From positions 163,450 to 227,449 of the forward strand of contig VYZI01000112.1 in NCBI GenBank assembly GCA_013397695.1: a DNA stretch of 64,000 nt, in the 5' to 3' direction. Each line of letters starts with the position of its first letter. Position 1 is the first letter of the stretch. Below, one piece after another: positions 1 through 14,390 of the stretch. This DNA is from Centropus unirufus. Its lineage: Eukaryota; Chordata; Aves; Cuculiformes; Centropidae. Made by a program: the position numbers and the translations under genes. The notes under the pieces are model-generated. The model searched no databases and was not told the origin of the DNA. It saw only the letters and a list, made by a program, of their open reading frames with translations.

Positions 1-3000
1 ACAAAAAAAATGTCAGTTTTCTAGATCAAAGATTGGACAAAGGTAAAAGTATGACATGCTTTTGAAAGATAAACTGAAGAATCAGATTTAACTGTGTCAA
101 TCACACTAACTACATTAGGATACCGTCAAGGTAAAATTCTACTTGCTAAAATGATGAAATTCCAGCAGCAAGGATGATTAATTCTTTTCATCCTTTTATT
201 TACTCCCTTTTTGTGTACTCTATGACACTGTGCTTAAATAACTGAACAGATACTAAAAAATGAAATAAAATAAAACAAAATAAAATAAACAAAACGCTCC
301 CTTTCCATTTCGCTATTCAGGATAGCAGCAGCTGCCTTCCATCTTTTTGACACTTCATTTTCTCCTATGGCCTGTTTCACTACCTGTTATGCTAACACTA
401 CTTTACAGGGAGAATTGAGGTATTTGCTTTTCTGCCTCGTGCAGGTTCACCAGGGACCTGCAGAGCTTGGCACTCCAATAACACTGCCCGGCAGAGTATA
501 AGCCTTTGGCCACGTCTTAAAGAAGTGACCATGCCCCTCAGCTTGTGAGGTGTGCAGGACCCTAATCTACCATTTGCATCCCAAGATGTACCTTCAAGTG
601 TTTATGGTACTGGGAGGTGTTATTATTCTCACTTCAATGCAGGAACAGAAGCAGTACACTAAAACTTCAGGCTTCAGATATCAATATGAAGATCTAATTT
701 TTAGGCTATTTGGACTCTTAACAGCACAATGTGTAACTACAGCCCATTTTCCACTAATTTCAGCTGGTAGCTGTAAGTACTGGGCACCTCTATGAGGATT
801 CCACTTTATGAAACTGGGCACGGGAAACAAATAACATACCACCAGTTACTATAGATGGAAACAATCTCTTGCAGGCAGGTCCTTCTGCATGGTACAAAAG
901 GAGATAAAAGACAGTTCTTTCAGGCATCCCTTAAGTACCTTAACTGTGAAATATTCCTTTGCTTTCCCATAACACCGTTCATCATCTATCACATTTCCAT
1001 CCTCTTTACAAATGAGGATTTCTGTGATAGCACAGTATCAGTTCAGAATGACAACAGCTTTAATCTGTGTGTTGAAGCAGGTGAAAATCCCTCTTAAAAA
1101 AACCCAAACGACCCCTTAATACTTACTCAGGAAGCCAAGAAAAGGCTGGAGAAACTGTCTGGATTATGACTTGTCACAACGTTAATGACACCTGACAGTG
1201 CACATTAATAATTCTTCTAACTGGTGGGGTTTTTTGCCTCCAAACTAACACCCTCTTCCTTTCTCTCACTGGAATTCATCCTACAGTAATTCCTCAACCT
1301 TTTCAACATTTATTGGAGGAACTATTAACCTTTTATTTCATTTCACATATATTTATGGCGGAGGAGTCTATAGAGCCCTTGCTTGGTGCCCTAACTATTC
1401 TAGACAAACGTGTAGGGAATAATCATTACAGATAATTGCTAAAAAGAAATGGAAATGATGACTGAGTTTGAGCACTTTTGGTGGGAAGAACAAGAGTATT
1501 TGCCTGGAGAATAGTGACAGTAATGACCCTAAAGTAAAATGAAGAAGTAACCAACTGTGCCAGGAGACTAGGATTCAAAATCAACATAAGTATGTAGCAG
1601 ATGAAAGGGATAAAGATTGAATTAAATTATTGAAAGCAATATTTGATTGGGCAATCCATTTAATACTCAGGCAGGATGACTAGTGACATAAACCGGCATG
1701 GGAAATCAAATTGGGAATTTAGAAGACCCTCTGACCACCTCATAAGAACAGCTCCCAGCCAAGAAAGCCTCTGGGGAAACCCAGGAGTAGGATGAGAGGA
1801 AGAATTTGAACATCATCCTTGGTTTTGGACCCAGGCTAAAATAAGTTATATGTTATACCCTAATTAGGGCTGCAAACAGCACAACCCCAACGCTATCAGT
1901 GACCTGATTAAAAACAGGGACTTCTCCCAGTCATCTGGTGGGATGGGCACACGGGAACACCACATCCCTGATGCATCTGTAGTGTGTACTACTCAATTGA
2001 ACCGCGTCACATGCACTGTTGTGCATTACTCACTACTGATGTTCTTTAAGCCATCCCATCCCCATGGCTGCCTCTTGAGAAACCATTGAAGAACGGTGGC
2101 AGCACTGTGACACCCTTGCAGCATTTGTGACTTCAAACTGCCTGAATACCTTCCAGCAGCAGGAGACTGAAACCATGTTAGTGGATGGAATATAGACAAG
2201 GATGTGCCACAATTGCCATACCATTTCAGAGGTGTTTGTTAAGTGCAAATGAATGGGGCAGGGTGTGGGACTCTTGGAAGAGCATCATGATTTAGTACAG
2301 ACAAACACTTATCTTTCCTCCATCGGTCCTCTCCATTCCAACTTTGTTATGTCAGCCACACAGTGGTGTGTGTCTTACCACACTATCCTATTTCCCTTGT
2401 GCAAGTATTTGCAGCCCTACTTCTAAGTCTTCTCATCTCAGTTCCAGCCTCCAAATGCAGCTTCAGCTTCTCCATTGACTGCATGACTGGTGTCCCTCCC
2501 TTTCTGCTCAGCTCCTGGTCACCAGCCACAGGTCTCCAGCCACCAAGTTTCACTATTACACACCTCATAATTTGTGTCTAAGCTTCCCAAAGCCAAAATA
2601 AGGGCCGAGGCCAAAACAAGGGAAAAACAATCTCAATTAATTACAGCTTTGCCAAAATTTAAATTATAAATATTTATAAATAAAAAGTATTGAATGTAGG
2701 AAATTTTGGCAATTGCTGTTTGTATACAATAAGCAGAATATAAACAGCAAGAGATTAAAAAGAAATCTAAATAGCATGGCCAATACGTTAATTCTACATT
2801 AACATGTTGAATAGTCCTTTTTTTTTTTTAAATGTACTTCTACTTAATTAAGAAGAAATTAAAAGGGTGGAAAACAGCCTCAATAATTGCTTTATACAGC
2901 CTTGCTTACTGTCAAAATCACTACCTGTTTTTGTAGTTGGGATGAGGAATAGTGGTGGCAGTTGGCTAGGAGAGCTGTCTTTATGGATGACCTGTTCCAC

Positions 3001-3489
3001 ATAGTTTCAGTGTTAGAGAGAAAAACATCTTTAAACTGGTATTCATACATAAACTCCTTTCAAAAGAAATACCATACAGTGAGTAGAGAAAGAAAAGAGG
3101 GACTGTTGCAAGTGCCACCAAATTCAGAAACATATTTAATCTTCTTATAATGAAAAAACTGTTTTTCCTCTATATCAACTTTTCTTTTTCCGAAGTGTTA
3201 TAATCTATAATGTTCAAAAACAATTTCTAAATGACACTGCACTCTTAGTTCTGCATTTCAGAGTTAACTTATCACCTGTCTTTACATGGCACTGAACATC
3301 TGATATGCATGTTATTCCTGACTATCCCAAACTTCATGTATAAATTGAGAATGTAACACAATGCCATAGGAACTGTTGTACATTAGTTTATAATATTTTA
3401 CAGACTTTACGGGTTTAGCCACATATGCTTAAACTCACACCCGGTGAGGCAAAATCTAACACACAGAGAGACAGAAAATGGATACTTAC
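1..3489 (-). other. CADPS intron downstream of exon F (partial)
   Basis: Intron following exon F, beginning with GTAAGT on the minus strand at 3489 and running off the window start. I see no exon, RNA gene or recognisable transposon in it. An AAAAT-type low-complexity stretch lies near 257-295 and a T-run near 2818-2830. Open frames of 60-80 codons occur on both strands but show no family resemblance and no splice context. Confidence 0.75.
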
Positions 3490-3629
3490 CCACAGTGCTT
3501 CATGTGAGGTGGTTTATCCATTCTCACTGCCAGTTTAATTTTCAAGTCACTGTCCTGGCTATTTTTTGGGACTATCATTTTATGCAGATCAGGTGACTTT
3601 GGGCTATTGGATGTCGGATACAATACTAC
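3490..3629 (-). CDS. CADPS: CADPS internal exon F (140 nt, end of C2 domain, edge of PH domain)
   Basis: Encodes [40 protein letters not shown] and PPHMKHC, plus two bases (GG) of the next codon. The stretch [13 protein letters not shown] closes the C2 domain. In CAPS the next exon opens the PH domain (GYLYALG in the family), but it lies beyond the start of this window. The acceptor is tgacttgcag and the donor is GTAAGT, leaving phase 2. This is the most changed of the six exons relative to the mammalian protein I remember: [10 protein letters not shown] for NSSKSAELHR and KPPHMKHCG for KPAHMKHSG. The reading frame and splice sites are intact, so this looks like normal divergence rather than decay. 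Confidence 0.95.
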
Positions 3630-5720
3630 CTGCAAGTCACATAATAAAAATTTCCATGAGCTGGTACAAAATAATCTCATAGTCTTTAACAGAAAAATCT
3701 GAGCAGTGAAGATTCATCTCCAGTCTGAAAGTTTACTAAAATAGGTTTCATAAATCTAATAAACCAGTTGACTCAATCTTATCGTAATAGATGAATTTCC
3801 AAAATGAAACCATTACTTTTCTCACAACTGGGAATTTTCATATTAGGAGTTGATCAAATTTCCTCCTCAGTTTGTTCATTCTGAATTAACAGTTTTAAAC
3901 AAAACAGGAACAGTTGACACTTGAAAATGGTCATGTACAATTAAACAAGAACCTAAACTTTTGTATTACTCATTGCTCTGCTGGAAATGTTCTATTAAAA
4001 CAATTTGCTGTAGCATTATGCAACACAACGCCCCTCCAGAAGTGATATTGCTTGAGTGAAGATAACCAAAATGAGCTATTTCTTTTTAACTCAGTTTTTT
4101 TTATCATTAGCATTAATAAAAGTCAATTATAGTAAAAATCACAGAAATTGGAGAATAATTCCGAAGCATCTTTGCTATAAATAGAGTATAATAACGTCAG
4201 ATACTCTGTTTAGTTCACACCTCTGTTCAGACACAAAAAACCTTTTGTTTAACCTACAGTGGTGGTCTTATAAAAAATTTAAGAAATACAGTGAATTTAC
4301 ATGTTTAATTTTAAAAATATTTATATAAAGTTCTTGATATTTTACTAGTTAACCATTACTGTTAGATTAATATTAGTCACAAGCTTTTAAATATTTATTT
4401 GCCATCCAGAAATTTCATCCATTTACAGGCATTGTAATTAAATATTACTGCTTCATTAAGTCCTTTCCCATAGTCACCTGTTTGGTAGTCAAATGGTGCT
4501 GAAATATAATTTCCTTTCATTCTTATTATAAGCATTACAGTTGAATCCATTTATCCTCTAAAATATTCTAAACATGCTATTTGGGAGACTTTCATAATAT
4601 TCAGTGAGTTCTGAATTACCATTATCACAAAGCAGTTTCAAAATTAATATCATTATGAAAAAAAGCTATATTTCCTGAAAACTAGTTTTAATCATATTAA
4701 CTACCTTGTTAATTTCTTTGTGTCTTTGTGTCATATATATAAAACACAACATATTTTCCCATGTCATCAGGACAGTTAAAACAAGAATTTGAGTAAGAAT
4801 CTCCAAGCAAGCATAAATCTAACAGATATTATTAAGCCAAAAATATTACAATGGTGTCATCCAGATCTAATCATCTGGAAGATGATGAAAGATGATGGCC
4901 TTCAGCTTCTCATCTCAGTATTTTGCAGAAACACGTTCCTGCATCCCATTAATACCAGGAGCTCTAGCGATGCAGAGAAATATGATGCATCACCCCTAAT
5001 CAAGTGTGCAACCTTTATAACACCAGTGGAAGAAATAACCTGTCAGGACTATTGAAGTCCTTCATGCCTTTCAAAGACATAGGAAAATAAAAAGTTTGAG
5101 GCTACCTCTTTTTTCTTTTTGCAAATGCATAGCACACACTATTTATAACAGAGTTTACTCTTTTCTGATGAAACAAACTGATTTCATTCTGGGTAAAAGC
5201 CATCCCTTAAAAAAAATTAAAAGCATTACGAGTATAGCAACCTTTGTGTTCTGAAGCATCAAACAGAAAATTATTTTTAGTTTGTTTATCTTTTTCAATG
5301 TAAAATTATACAAACTGAATAATTACTCATTCCTTGCATTTAATCACTTGGCACTCACATAAGACTCTAGGTGATATGAATTTTTCCTTTTCTATAGGCT
5401 GCAGTTCTTGTTGTCCTATAAAAGCTTTTTACAGCTCATGCATCTCAAGCAGCAAATTTTTCCTGTCAAATTTTGTGAGTTTTTTGAATGCAGATGAAAA
5501 TATAAGCAGACAAGTGTATAATTAATTCATAACTTCAGTACTGATAATTCCTTTTCTGAATTTTTTAAGTATTTTCGAGCTATGTTTTCAAACCTCTTAA
5601 AATGAAAAAGTATCTTGCAGAATATTTAAGCATGCACTGTGTTCTGTTTCTACTAGTTTGTCAAGCCTTCCATCTTTAAACAAGAGTAAGAAGAATGTTG
5701 TCATCAAACTTCTTATCATT

Positions 5721-5743
5721 ACACACAAACACACACACACAAA
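5721..5743. repeat. Short imperfect (AC)n microsatellite
   Basis: A 23-bp run of AC dinucleotides interrupted by an extra A, reading acacacaaacacacacacac and then aaa. It is short and lies within the intron between exons E and F. No function is indicated. Confidence 0.8.
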
Positions 5744-6143
5744 GCATTTTACAAGCATTATTTTCACAATAACTTTCACACTAATATTGTCCTCAAAGGC
5801 AATACTAATTATTGTGTACCATATCACCAGATGCACAAGTTGTAAGCTCCCATGAAATCACCAAAACCAAACCACTGAAACAGTGTGCAAGTGTTCCTTG
5901 ATATGAAAAATAAAAAGTCACTGAAGTTTGTATTAAAAGCATTCTCTCCACTGTGGCACGCTGCAATGATGTTGCTGTTGTCCATAGAGAAACTTCCTAT
6001 GCTATTATGTCTCAGGTTTCCTTTCAGCACTGCTTAAGGCATTTTAATCTTCTAGTTGTTGTTCTATAATCTACTTTAAAAAATGAAATTATATCATCTC
6101 ACAGATCTTCTCTGAGGGATATAAAACTCGCCAAAAGGGTTTT

Positions 6144-6205
6144 TTCAAGGCCAGGTTGGATGATGCTTTCAGCAATCTGATCTAGTGGTTGGTGTCCCTG
6201 CCCTG
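6144..6205 (+). mobile_element. CR1 LINE 3'-region fragment
   Basis: The run ttcaaggccaggttggatga, followed by a diverged copy of the 'gctttgagcaacctgatctagtgg..ggtgtccctgccc' block, matches the segment just before the CR1 3' end, in sense orientation. Only about 60 bp is recognisable and the tail octamers are absent. It is antisense to CADPS. Confidence 0.7.
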
Positions 6206-9200
6206 TTTGTGTAACTCTGGCCCTAGACTAACTTAGGGGACACCTATCTTGTTTTGATAGGAATGTCTACCAAGTCCTCTGAAGTCACCTTCTCCCTGCT
6301 TTTCTGAGTAATGATGTCAGCCCTTTGCCCGAAGTTAGGTTAATATCAGAAAGCCAGAAGCTGCTGTCAGTGTGACATGAAGTTCCTTCAAATGCCTCAG
6401 CAGCAACTGATCAAGCACAGCACTGCACTGGTGTCCTCTAAGCATTAAGTCATAATGCACTACAGCCAAGAGGATGAAGAAAAAGAACCTCAAGAGAAGG
6501 GACAAAATTGGGGGTAGAAGTGGGAAAAGGAGATGGGTCTCTAGAATGTAACTCTATTAGAGTTATCATCTGGGGAATCTCTAAATAAAGGGTTAATATG
6601 AGCTTTATCATCAAGGGAGCTTATGACTACTTTACACAAGCTCCACCATCTCGCCTATTAGGCGAACTCTTGCTTTTCAGCTATGATGGTATTATAGCTC
6701 AAACACTGCAACGAGGCTTTTGGTATAAGAAGTGGTGAAAAAGAAACAAAAATAAAACAGAGAAACTGAAGAGGCAAGGTAAAAGAGCTATCTAAAATAC
6801 TGTTGACAAAGAACTAGGGAGACTTTGCAATTTAAGCAATCAATGAACCTCTGCTGATGCTGCCAGCTGAACACTTACCTTACATCTTAACAATTGATAA
6901 AAGTTGTCTTTAAGCCCTTCCCAAATAGCCTGTCCTTCAAATCTAAGAGAGATCATGCCTGAATGAAAAATATCTCAAGAATTTCTCTGCGAGGCATTGT
7001 CAGAGGAGCTACTGAAAAAACCCTGTTAGTGTGGAAACAAACACTCAGCCAGACATAGCAGCATGCTGACAGGCAATCTGCTCAGGAAGCAAGAGAAAAA
7101 GGAAGAGTGGAAGCAATTTTTTATCATTTTTCAAACTTAAAATAACAGACAGAAAAAATAAAACCTGCAAAACCTCAGGAATTTTGAAACGTGACAGAGA
7201 AACACATTCCCCATGACGGCAGGCTTCAAATTAACATATCCACAGTGTGAAGCCACCTCTGTTCAGCAGCCCTTTGAAGGCAGTACAGAAGACAACCAAT
7301 GTGTCCAGCGCAGGTGGCATTGAGAAACTGAGCAATCATGTGAGTACGGGTACCTAGCTGGTATAGCAGTTTTATAATGTCTTTAAATCAAATCCAGAGT
7401 AACAGCAGCATCGATGAAAAAAAACAAAACTGCACAGCTAATCATTGTTTGCTGCAGCTGGCGGTGACAAGCAGGTTGTGAGGCAATAGTTCCCTTTTAA
7501 TTGAATAGTCAAAGCGACAAGGCTGAAATATTCTTATATTCAAAATGTATCAGCAATCAAACACCACCTGCTGTTCTCACATTGTAATCACATGTGTGCT
7601 AAGCAAGCACAGTGGCATTCATTTTGAATGACTAATTTTGAACATCTATATATACAAAGTACTGAAAGAAAAGTGATGTCGGACCCCTGAGTTTCAAAAA
7701 CCACTAGGCTTCTTTTTTCAGAAGTATTTACTCCAAACTCTAAAGGCTTCTCTTCCTGCTTCCTCAGTTTTCGCACATACAAATGCAAATATCAATTCTG
7801 CCATCTGTGTGTACATACAAAAAGTATTAAAGTGACCAGGTCAGAGTCAGTCACATAAAAACTGCAACACACATTTCAAAAATACTCAAGAGTAAAGTAA
7901 GTTCTTAAGATTTTTCTCATTATAAGAAACTTATCTTCAAAGATACAGCCTGCCTCACATTCTAGAAGTTAAATTCATTGGTTCACTATGCAGAGGTCTG
8001 CACAAACACAGACACAGATCATGACTCCAGAAGGTCACGTTCTACAGAGTCCAGATCCAAGTAACATTCTACCCCGTCCTGTGCAGCAAACATCCCAGTT
8101 TTTCCTTCAGTGGAAAACCGTGTTTGCCCAACTGTGGCAAACAGTTTGTGTGGAACAGGCAGTAAAGGCTAGGATATGCTTTTTATTTGAAGACACTTAA
8201 AGTAGTAAGCAGGGAGTCAGAAGGATACTACCCAGCAAGAAAAACCTTATCTCAGTATTCATGATTGGGTTTACTTTGGTATTTTTAGAGGAAGAGACCA
8301 AAGTCAGACAAGTGACATAGTAAGAACTACTTCCTATTAGTCAAGCACATCTCAAATGCCTCAAAGGGAGAAGACCTTAAATACAGAAAAGCCATCTGCC
8401 GCTTGGCGTGCACCTGGTGACTTCTGCAGCAGAGGCTGAGCAGCTGCCAGCCTCTGCTTCCCAACAGGGAGTACAGAAAGTTATACACACAATCTGCCCT
8501 CTCTACTGAAAGCACAAGCCAGCATCCTTTCTGCTAATCACTTTTGGAAGTGAGCAGTGTCTCCTCCTTAAACCAAGGAGCTGTACTGCTGCTGTACTGA
8601 GATCAGGGCCTACATCTTAAGTTCATAAGAGTGATAGGCGACAATGCACTGATGGGACCCACGGAAATGCCTTCTCCTCTGCAGCTCTAGGAAAAGCTTT
8701 GTTGCTTTCTCCACCTCTTAGATCCATTTTCAGAAAAAGCTGGTCCCTTGGTGGCAGAAGAAACCCTTTAGTATGTGATGGAAATTCAAAATTCAAATCA
8801 TGTAGCTGTATGCTGCTTTCTATTTCTAATTATACATTAAACAGAACAAAATCCTCAGAATAACCACAGGGTACAGGAAATGCAAACTTCAATAATGTAG
8901 AGAAGTGGTATCAGGTCAAGACACATGCTTTGAAGAAGTATTAAATTAAATTGATGTCCACAGCAAGCCTACCTCAGAAAGGACAGGTTTGAGTTGAATT
9001 TTCAAGTACAGAAAAAACACCAGCAGAAGTATCCTTGGGCCTTTTCAGAGTTTAACAAACCTAGCCGAGTCAGCTGCACTCCTGCAAGTCACTGCAGTGT
9101 ACTGACCAGGCATAAATTTGTAAAACCTTATTAGAATTAACCTTTTTTTCAGTGGGATACTGTATCTTTTCAAAGCCTAACTGAATAAAAATCTCTCAAA

Positions 9201-10668
9201 ACTGAATTATTCAGGAAAAAAGTAAGCTTTTGAAAGCTAGAAAGTATGAGTGTACACAGACCCAAAAAATTATTTTGTAAAAATTCGGCCAGTCTTCCAA
9301 TCTCCCCTGAAGTTAGCAATGACCACTCTCAAATACTCTGGTTAAAGCAGAGAGGTAAGTTGGTGGATTCGTCCTTCTCCTGAGTTTACTGTCTGCCATC
9401 ATGAGCTGGAAGGTGTCTGTCAACAGCTCTGGGTATTGCCAGACCAGGGAGACAGAGGAGGACAGACCAGATGCCCAAACAGGCTGATGAACAAGTCCTT
9501 TTTCATGTTATTTATACAGACTAGGTGCTGTACATAAAGTCCCTGTGCGATGTTCATCTTTCACTCACTTATCTTTTACAGAAGGTATTTTGAGGGCAAA
9601 GATGGGGCCAGTTATTTTTTTGTAAATTAGGAATGGATTCTAAAATGTAATTTCACTATCCAAGCATATCTCATGTACTTCTGCACATCTCTGGCTCCTC
9701 TGCATCTGCCACAATGCCTGCCCAGCTCCTGCCAGTGTGTTACCCCTCCTCAAATTCTTCTCCACAAAGATCCCACCTTCACCCCACCCATCCGTGACCA
9801 AGGGACCTTGGAGGCCTCCTAGAAGGACATGAGAGGGCACAAGAAGGCGTCATATTGGGGTTACAGTCCTGAACTATACAAGGGACCCAAGAGTGGGAGA
9901 ATCTGTGTGTAGCTGCCTGCACTTGGACACAAAGTGAAAAAGAGCCCATTTGTTCCCAACAAGCTGCCCTTGCTTGAATGAGAAACAGCCATGACTGAAT
10001 GCAGAACTGAGCCCTAAAATGTGACATATCCTCCATGTGTTACATGTCACAGGGGAGAATTTCAACAGGAGATGGGGGAGCAAGATTTGCAGACCCCGTT
10101 TGCCTTGTTCACATTATCCTCCTCTTTCTGGCACATTGCGCTCTGTAGCCCATAATTTTGAACTAAGAAGGATAAACCATCCTGTCAAGGTAGGGAAAAT
10201 GTGAAAAAGGAAGGGAAGCTCATGTAGCAGAAGAGTCAGAACTGTTATTTTAGCCTGACATATTATCTACATCACTCCTTCCACCCCATCCTTCCACCAC
10301 TTATGTTCTTCCTTCCCTCTTCCCAATTATTTGCTGTATTTATTACATGTCAAGTCTTCTCTGTCTCCCCTTCAATCCTAATTTGAATAGCTAAAAGCAT
10401 TGGTAGGTGACCTAGGAATGAAAAAAGGTTTTAAGCAAGACAAAGGGAACTGTCATGGATCCCTGAAGTTTCTGAAAGGCAATTCAAGTCAACACCTCAC
10501 ATTTTGAACACAGGGAAAAGACACCCTTAAAGAAAAGGCACTGTTACAGCTGTGGCAGAGCAGGGGCAGGACTGAATACCTTATATCATTTTATGGCATG
10601 CTCTATCAATACTCACATTTTTACACATCATTTCTCACGTATTTTTTGTTCGTACATGCAATACTCAC

Positions 10669-10780
10669 TCTTCCCAGTTCTTTATCTTCAAGTGCCAGCA
10701 CCCCAGTGCTTTCTGTGAAGAGTTTTACTTTGACAACCGGCCGAGGGTGGGTAGTAGTAAAATCTCCTTGAGTTCCCCAC
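10669..10780 (-). CDS. CADPS: CADPS internal exon E (112 nt, C2 domain)
   Basis: The first base completes the glutamine codon begun in exon D. The exon then encodes [20 protein letters not shown] followed by [17 protein letters not shown] (37 residues). This is the middle of the C2 domain. The [21 protein letters not shown] block is highly conserved across CAPS proteins, and HPRPVVKV rather than HALPAVKV marks it as CADPS. The acceptor is tttattgcag and the donor after AGA is GTGAGT. The exon is flanked by introns of 14.9 kb upstream and 7.0 kb downstream. It is short and lacks a methionine, so it is easily missed. Confidence 0.95.
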
Positions 10781-13700
10781 CTGCAATAAATAAAAGAACA
10801 GAATTTAACTAAGGCAGAAGAGGCGCCTCAGAATGATAGGACTGTAAACTTTTGACAGAATATTTAGAATATTTATTAATTCACTCCTATAACTTAATTT
10901 CCAAGCTTTTGAGGAGGGCATGGAAATATGTTTTGGAGCATCCAAGATTAAATATTTACATAGGGAAATTATGTTTCCTGTCTGATAAGACAAATTGGCA
11001 TTTTTCTATGTGACTTTTGTCATAAAAAATCAGTAATAATTTTTTTTAATGGAAAAGCCCAAAGTACAAAATAATGTTGTCATAGGGAAAACCAAACCAA
11101 GCAAGAAAGTGAAGGATGAGGAGGAAGGGGGAGGGAGATAAAGGGAAGAGGCATCTTTTTTCTAGTAAATATATTATTAAATTCATTTTCTTGTGCATAC
11201 AGGTCAAATTAATTCAGCAAAGAATCACATCCCAATTCTAAAGAAAATACTTAAATATTTAAGTGAATGAACCATGCAGAAAGCAGGAGACTTGAACAGG
11301 GAAAACCTTATGTTTCATGGGATGTTACAACAGAGTATTAACATGTAAGAAAAATGTAAATGCAAACAGAAAAAATGGAAGAAATTGTTATCAAAGTGAC
11401 TAGAGCTCTGCAAGATAATTATTGCCACAAGGCTTCATGCTTTTAGAGAAGTAAAATTAGGCAGACAGACTTCTAGCTGTTAATCTCTTATCTTAGTTAA
11501 GACACTTGTTTTGTCAGCCTTTCCCCCCTCTGTGTGCTGGTGATACAAAAAAAAGGAAAGTTAAACTAATTATATTTCAACTTGCTCTGACAAGCTATTC
11601 CATTTTCCTAAACAATTTCATGGTACTCACTGCATTGATGATAGTGATTCTGGTTACACTACTAGGCACAAACCGAACGCAAAAAGTAAATGGAACTTCA
11701 CTTTCTCTTATTTCTTTCTACTACTTGAGATATCACTATTAGCAGAAATTAAAGACATAGAGAAAAAAGATGACCTTAAGAGTATGGTCTATAAAAAGAT
11801 GTATCACACAAGCTAAAATCTTAGATGGCCTCGTTTACCAAAAGCAGTACATTCATTTTAAATTCAAGAACAATTTACATGGCCTCTCCCTTGTTGGAAA
11901 ATGAGCATCTAGTTGTAATCCTCCATCAAAAGGATCTAAGAGGTAGAAGAAAATCCTTCAGCTAACATGAGTTACAGACGTCAAGACAAATCTAGAAAGC
12001 AATACACAATCAACCTCCCAAATTTTTAAGAAAGCAGTGGTTCCTTATAAACCAATCCTAGAGTTGGCTAACACATGCCAGACTAAAAAAGTGAGCTCCA
12101 CTATCTTGCGCTACATCCTGTCTTCTTTGCTTTGTCTGGATTAAATAGATGCTTGCTCACTCTGTCTGTGGTGGACATAGCCTTAGCCTCACCTAAAGTG
12201 GTAATTGAAACACTCTGACAGGAGTTTACTTTCCTGACAGGGAGATAAACCTGTTTTGTGATTGGATGATAGATGCTGCAGCTGCAGGACAAGAAAATGC
12301 TTAGCACTGCTGCTGGGTAGGTGTTGTCACTATACAAAAATCAGGCTTCCAAGATGACAGCACATTCATAAAAGATTGTCATATTTTCAGTCTCTTCCTT
12401 CTCCAGACCCCACTAATCAGGAATAATGCTCCCTTGCAATTGCAAACACAATCTAAGCCCTTTGTTAAGCTTCACACACTCCCTCTCAGGCACCAGGATA
12501 TATTTGTCCCTGAGCTTCCAGAAGCCTTGAACTGTGCACGCTGCAAGAGAGAGGGACACCCAAATAATCAACAGAAACTCCTATTAGAATAAAAAACCAA
12601 ACCAAAAGCCTCTCTACAAAGATCTAGTGCCAGCATTAACCAGTACTTCATCTTTGTACATCTTGGACCTAGATTGAGAATACAATGTTCAGATGTCCTC
12701 AACATTTGTGTTTCAACTGTTTCAAGAATTTACACCAACTTCATTCTTTCTACTTTGTTTAGAAACATACTTCGACTGCAGAAAAATAGCTATCTATAAA
12801 CTTCAGGTTAGAAATCATACTCACAGGGTAAGTTGTGAGATGAAAGGCCAAGAAATGAAAAGACAGACGAGACTCAGCACCTCCCTGACACATCTGACTA
12901 GACTGATACTTTAATCCAGTTGAAAACACCTGAAATCCAGGGCTGACAAGCACTCCATTGTTAGTGAAGTATTCTGAGAATGGGGAATTGGGGAAATGTT
13001 GCATATTACAAACTACAACTGCATATATACAGGCAAGGAGTGAAAAAATGTGAGAGCAAGCAAGCTGCTGCACCAGCAGGGTAAGTTCCTCCACAGTGAT
13101 CTGACAATAAATCTTTAATTTGATGAGGAGGCTCCACTCAGTCAAATTAAAAAACCAGTTAAATCTATATTTATCTGATTCTTTCTTTTTTACTGAGACT
13201 ACCAAAGACAGGATTCCTAGATACAAAGACAAATTCCTAATAGTTCTCCACTAATTATTGGACAAGTATTGTGAGCACTTTCTTTTCTCTTATAAGCACA
13301 GAAATACCCATCCATTTGGCAATGACTGACACAAAGATGCCACAAGAAAAATCAATGCTTTAACGCTGACAGCCATCTCATAAAACCCAAAAGCATGTTT
13401 ATTTTGGGTTTTTTGCATGGCTTACAACTTAATATGACTATTAATGAAAGTTCTTGACAAAAGCTGTTAACTGTTACTGAATAACCAGCAGAAGTTTATT
13501 ATGTAGCATCAAGGGTTCAGTAGAGTAACAATTGTTCCTTAAATGGAACATTAAAACCATTATTTTTTCACATATATAGTTATGTGTATTTCGTCATTAC
13601 ATCACTGGGATCTGCAATAGTTTGCACGGTTGTACATGTCTATAATGATTATAATGCCGGTTAGGTTTTCTTGAGGAAAACAGAATCTATATTTTCCTAT

Positions 13701-14390
13701 TTTTCTATGTGAAAAATCACTCACTCATTTTGATGTGAGTACCAAGAGCATACATAATTTCCTCCATGAGAGCAAGCTTATTAAACTGCAGCTGAAAGGC
13801 AATGCATAAAGAAAGTTCTAAATAAATCATAATGTCCTTTTTCAGGAGAAGCACAGACAAACTCCACACTCAGGCAAACTACACCATGAGCTTGGTCAAG
13901 TACCATAGCCTTTCATTACTAATTTAATCTAATCTTTTACGTGTCTTGACACTGTTCTTCCCTGTGTTATTGCACTTCCAGTATTTTTTGCAGAAATCTT
14001 GCTGAGAACTACAAATTCATTGTTTTACAATCCCCACTACAGAAACAATAATACTTTGCATAAAAACTTAGAGGGTTGTCAGCTAGTGAAGCAGTATTAC
14101 AATAGTAATGGTTTTATTGCTGAGGTTCCCATAAAAATCCTCCTAAAACTAGAAAATACAGATATGAGACAGATAATTGGTTCTACAGAGAAGGATGACA
14201 ATCAGAAGAATTACAGAAAGAAAAGGAAATCTTGGTATAAGACTAGAAAGTCATACAATTGCCTTTAATCATCACCTTTGTTTTGCCCTAAGCAGGGTCT
14301 ACAGTACTGTCCCTTACTTTTTCTTTTAATATTTTTCAATTATTTCCATCTATATGGAAACTTCTGACTCAGCACACTTCTCCCACCTCT

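Larger units (their letters stand above)
3630..10668 (-). other. CADPS intron between exons E and F (7.0 kb)
   Basis: Non-coding intron with matched donor (GTGAGT at 10668 on the minus strand) and acceptor (tgacttgcag ending at 3630). It contains a short CR1 fragment at about 6144-6205 and an AC-rich microsatellite at 5721-5743. Otherwise it is AT-rich sequence in which I recognise nothing. Confidence 0.8.

Noticed and set aside
12759..13232. 157-codon minus-strand open frame
   Set aside because: The longest open frame after exon A's, but it lacks family motifs, splice context in CADPS phase or a promoter. Its composition is what AT-rich intron gives by chance.
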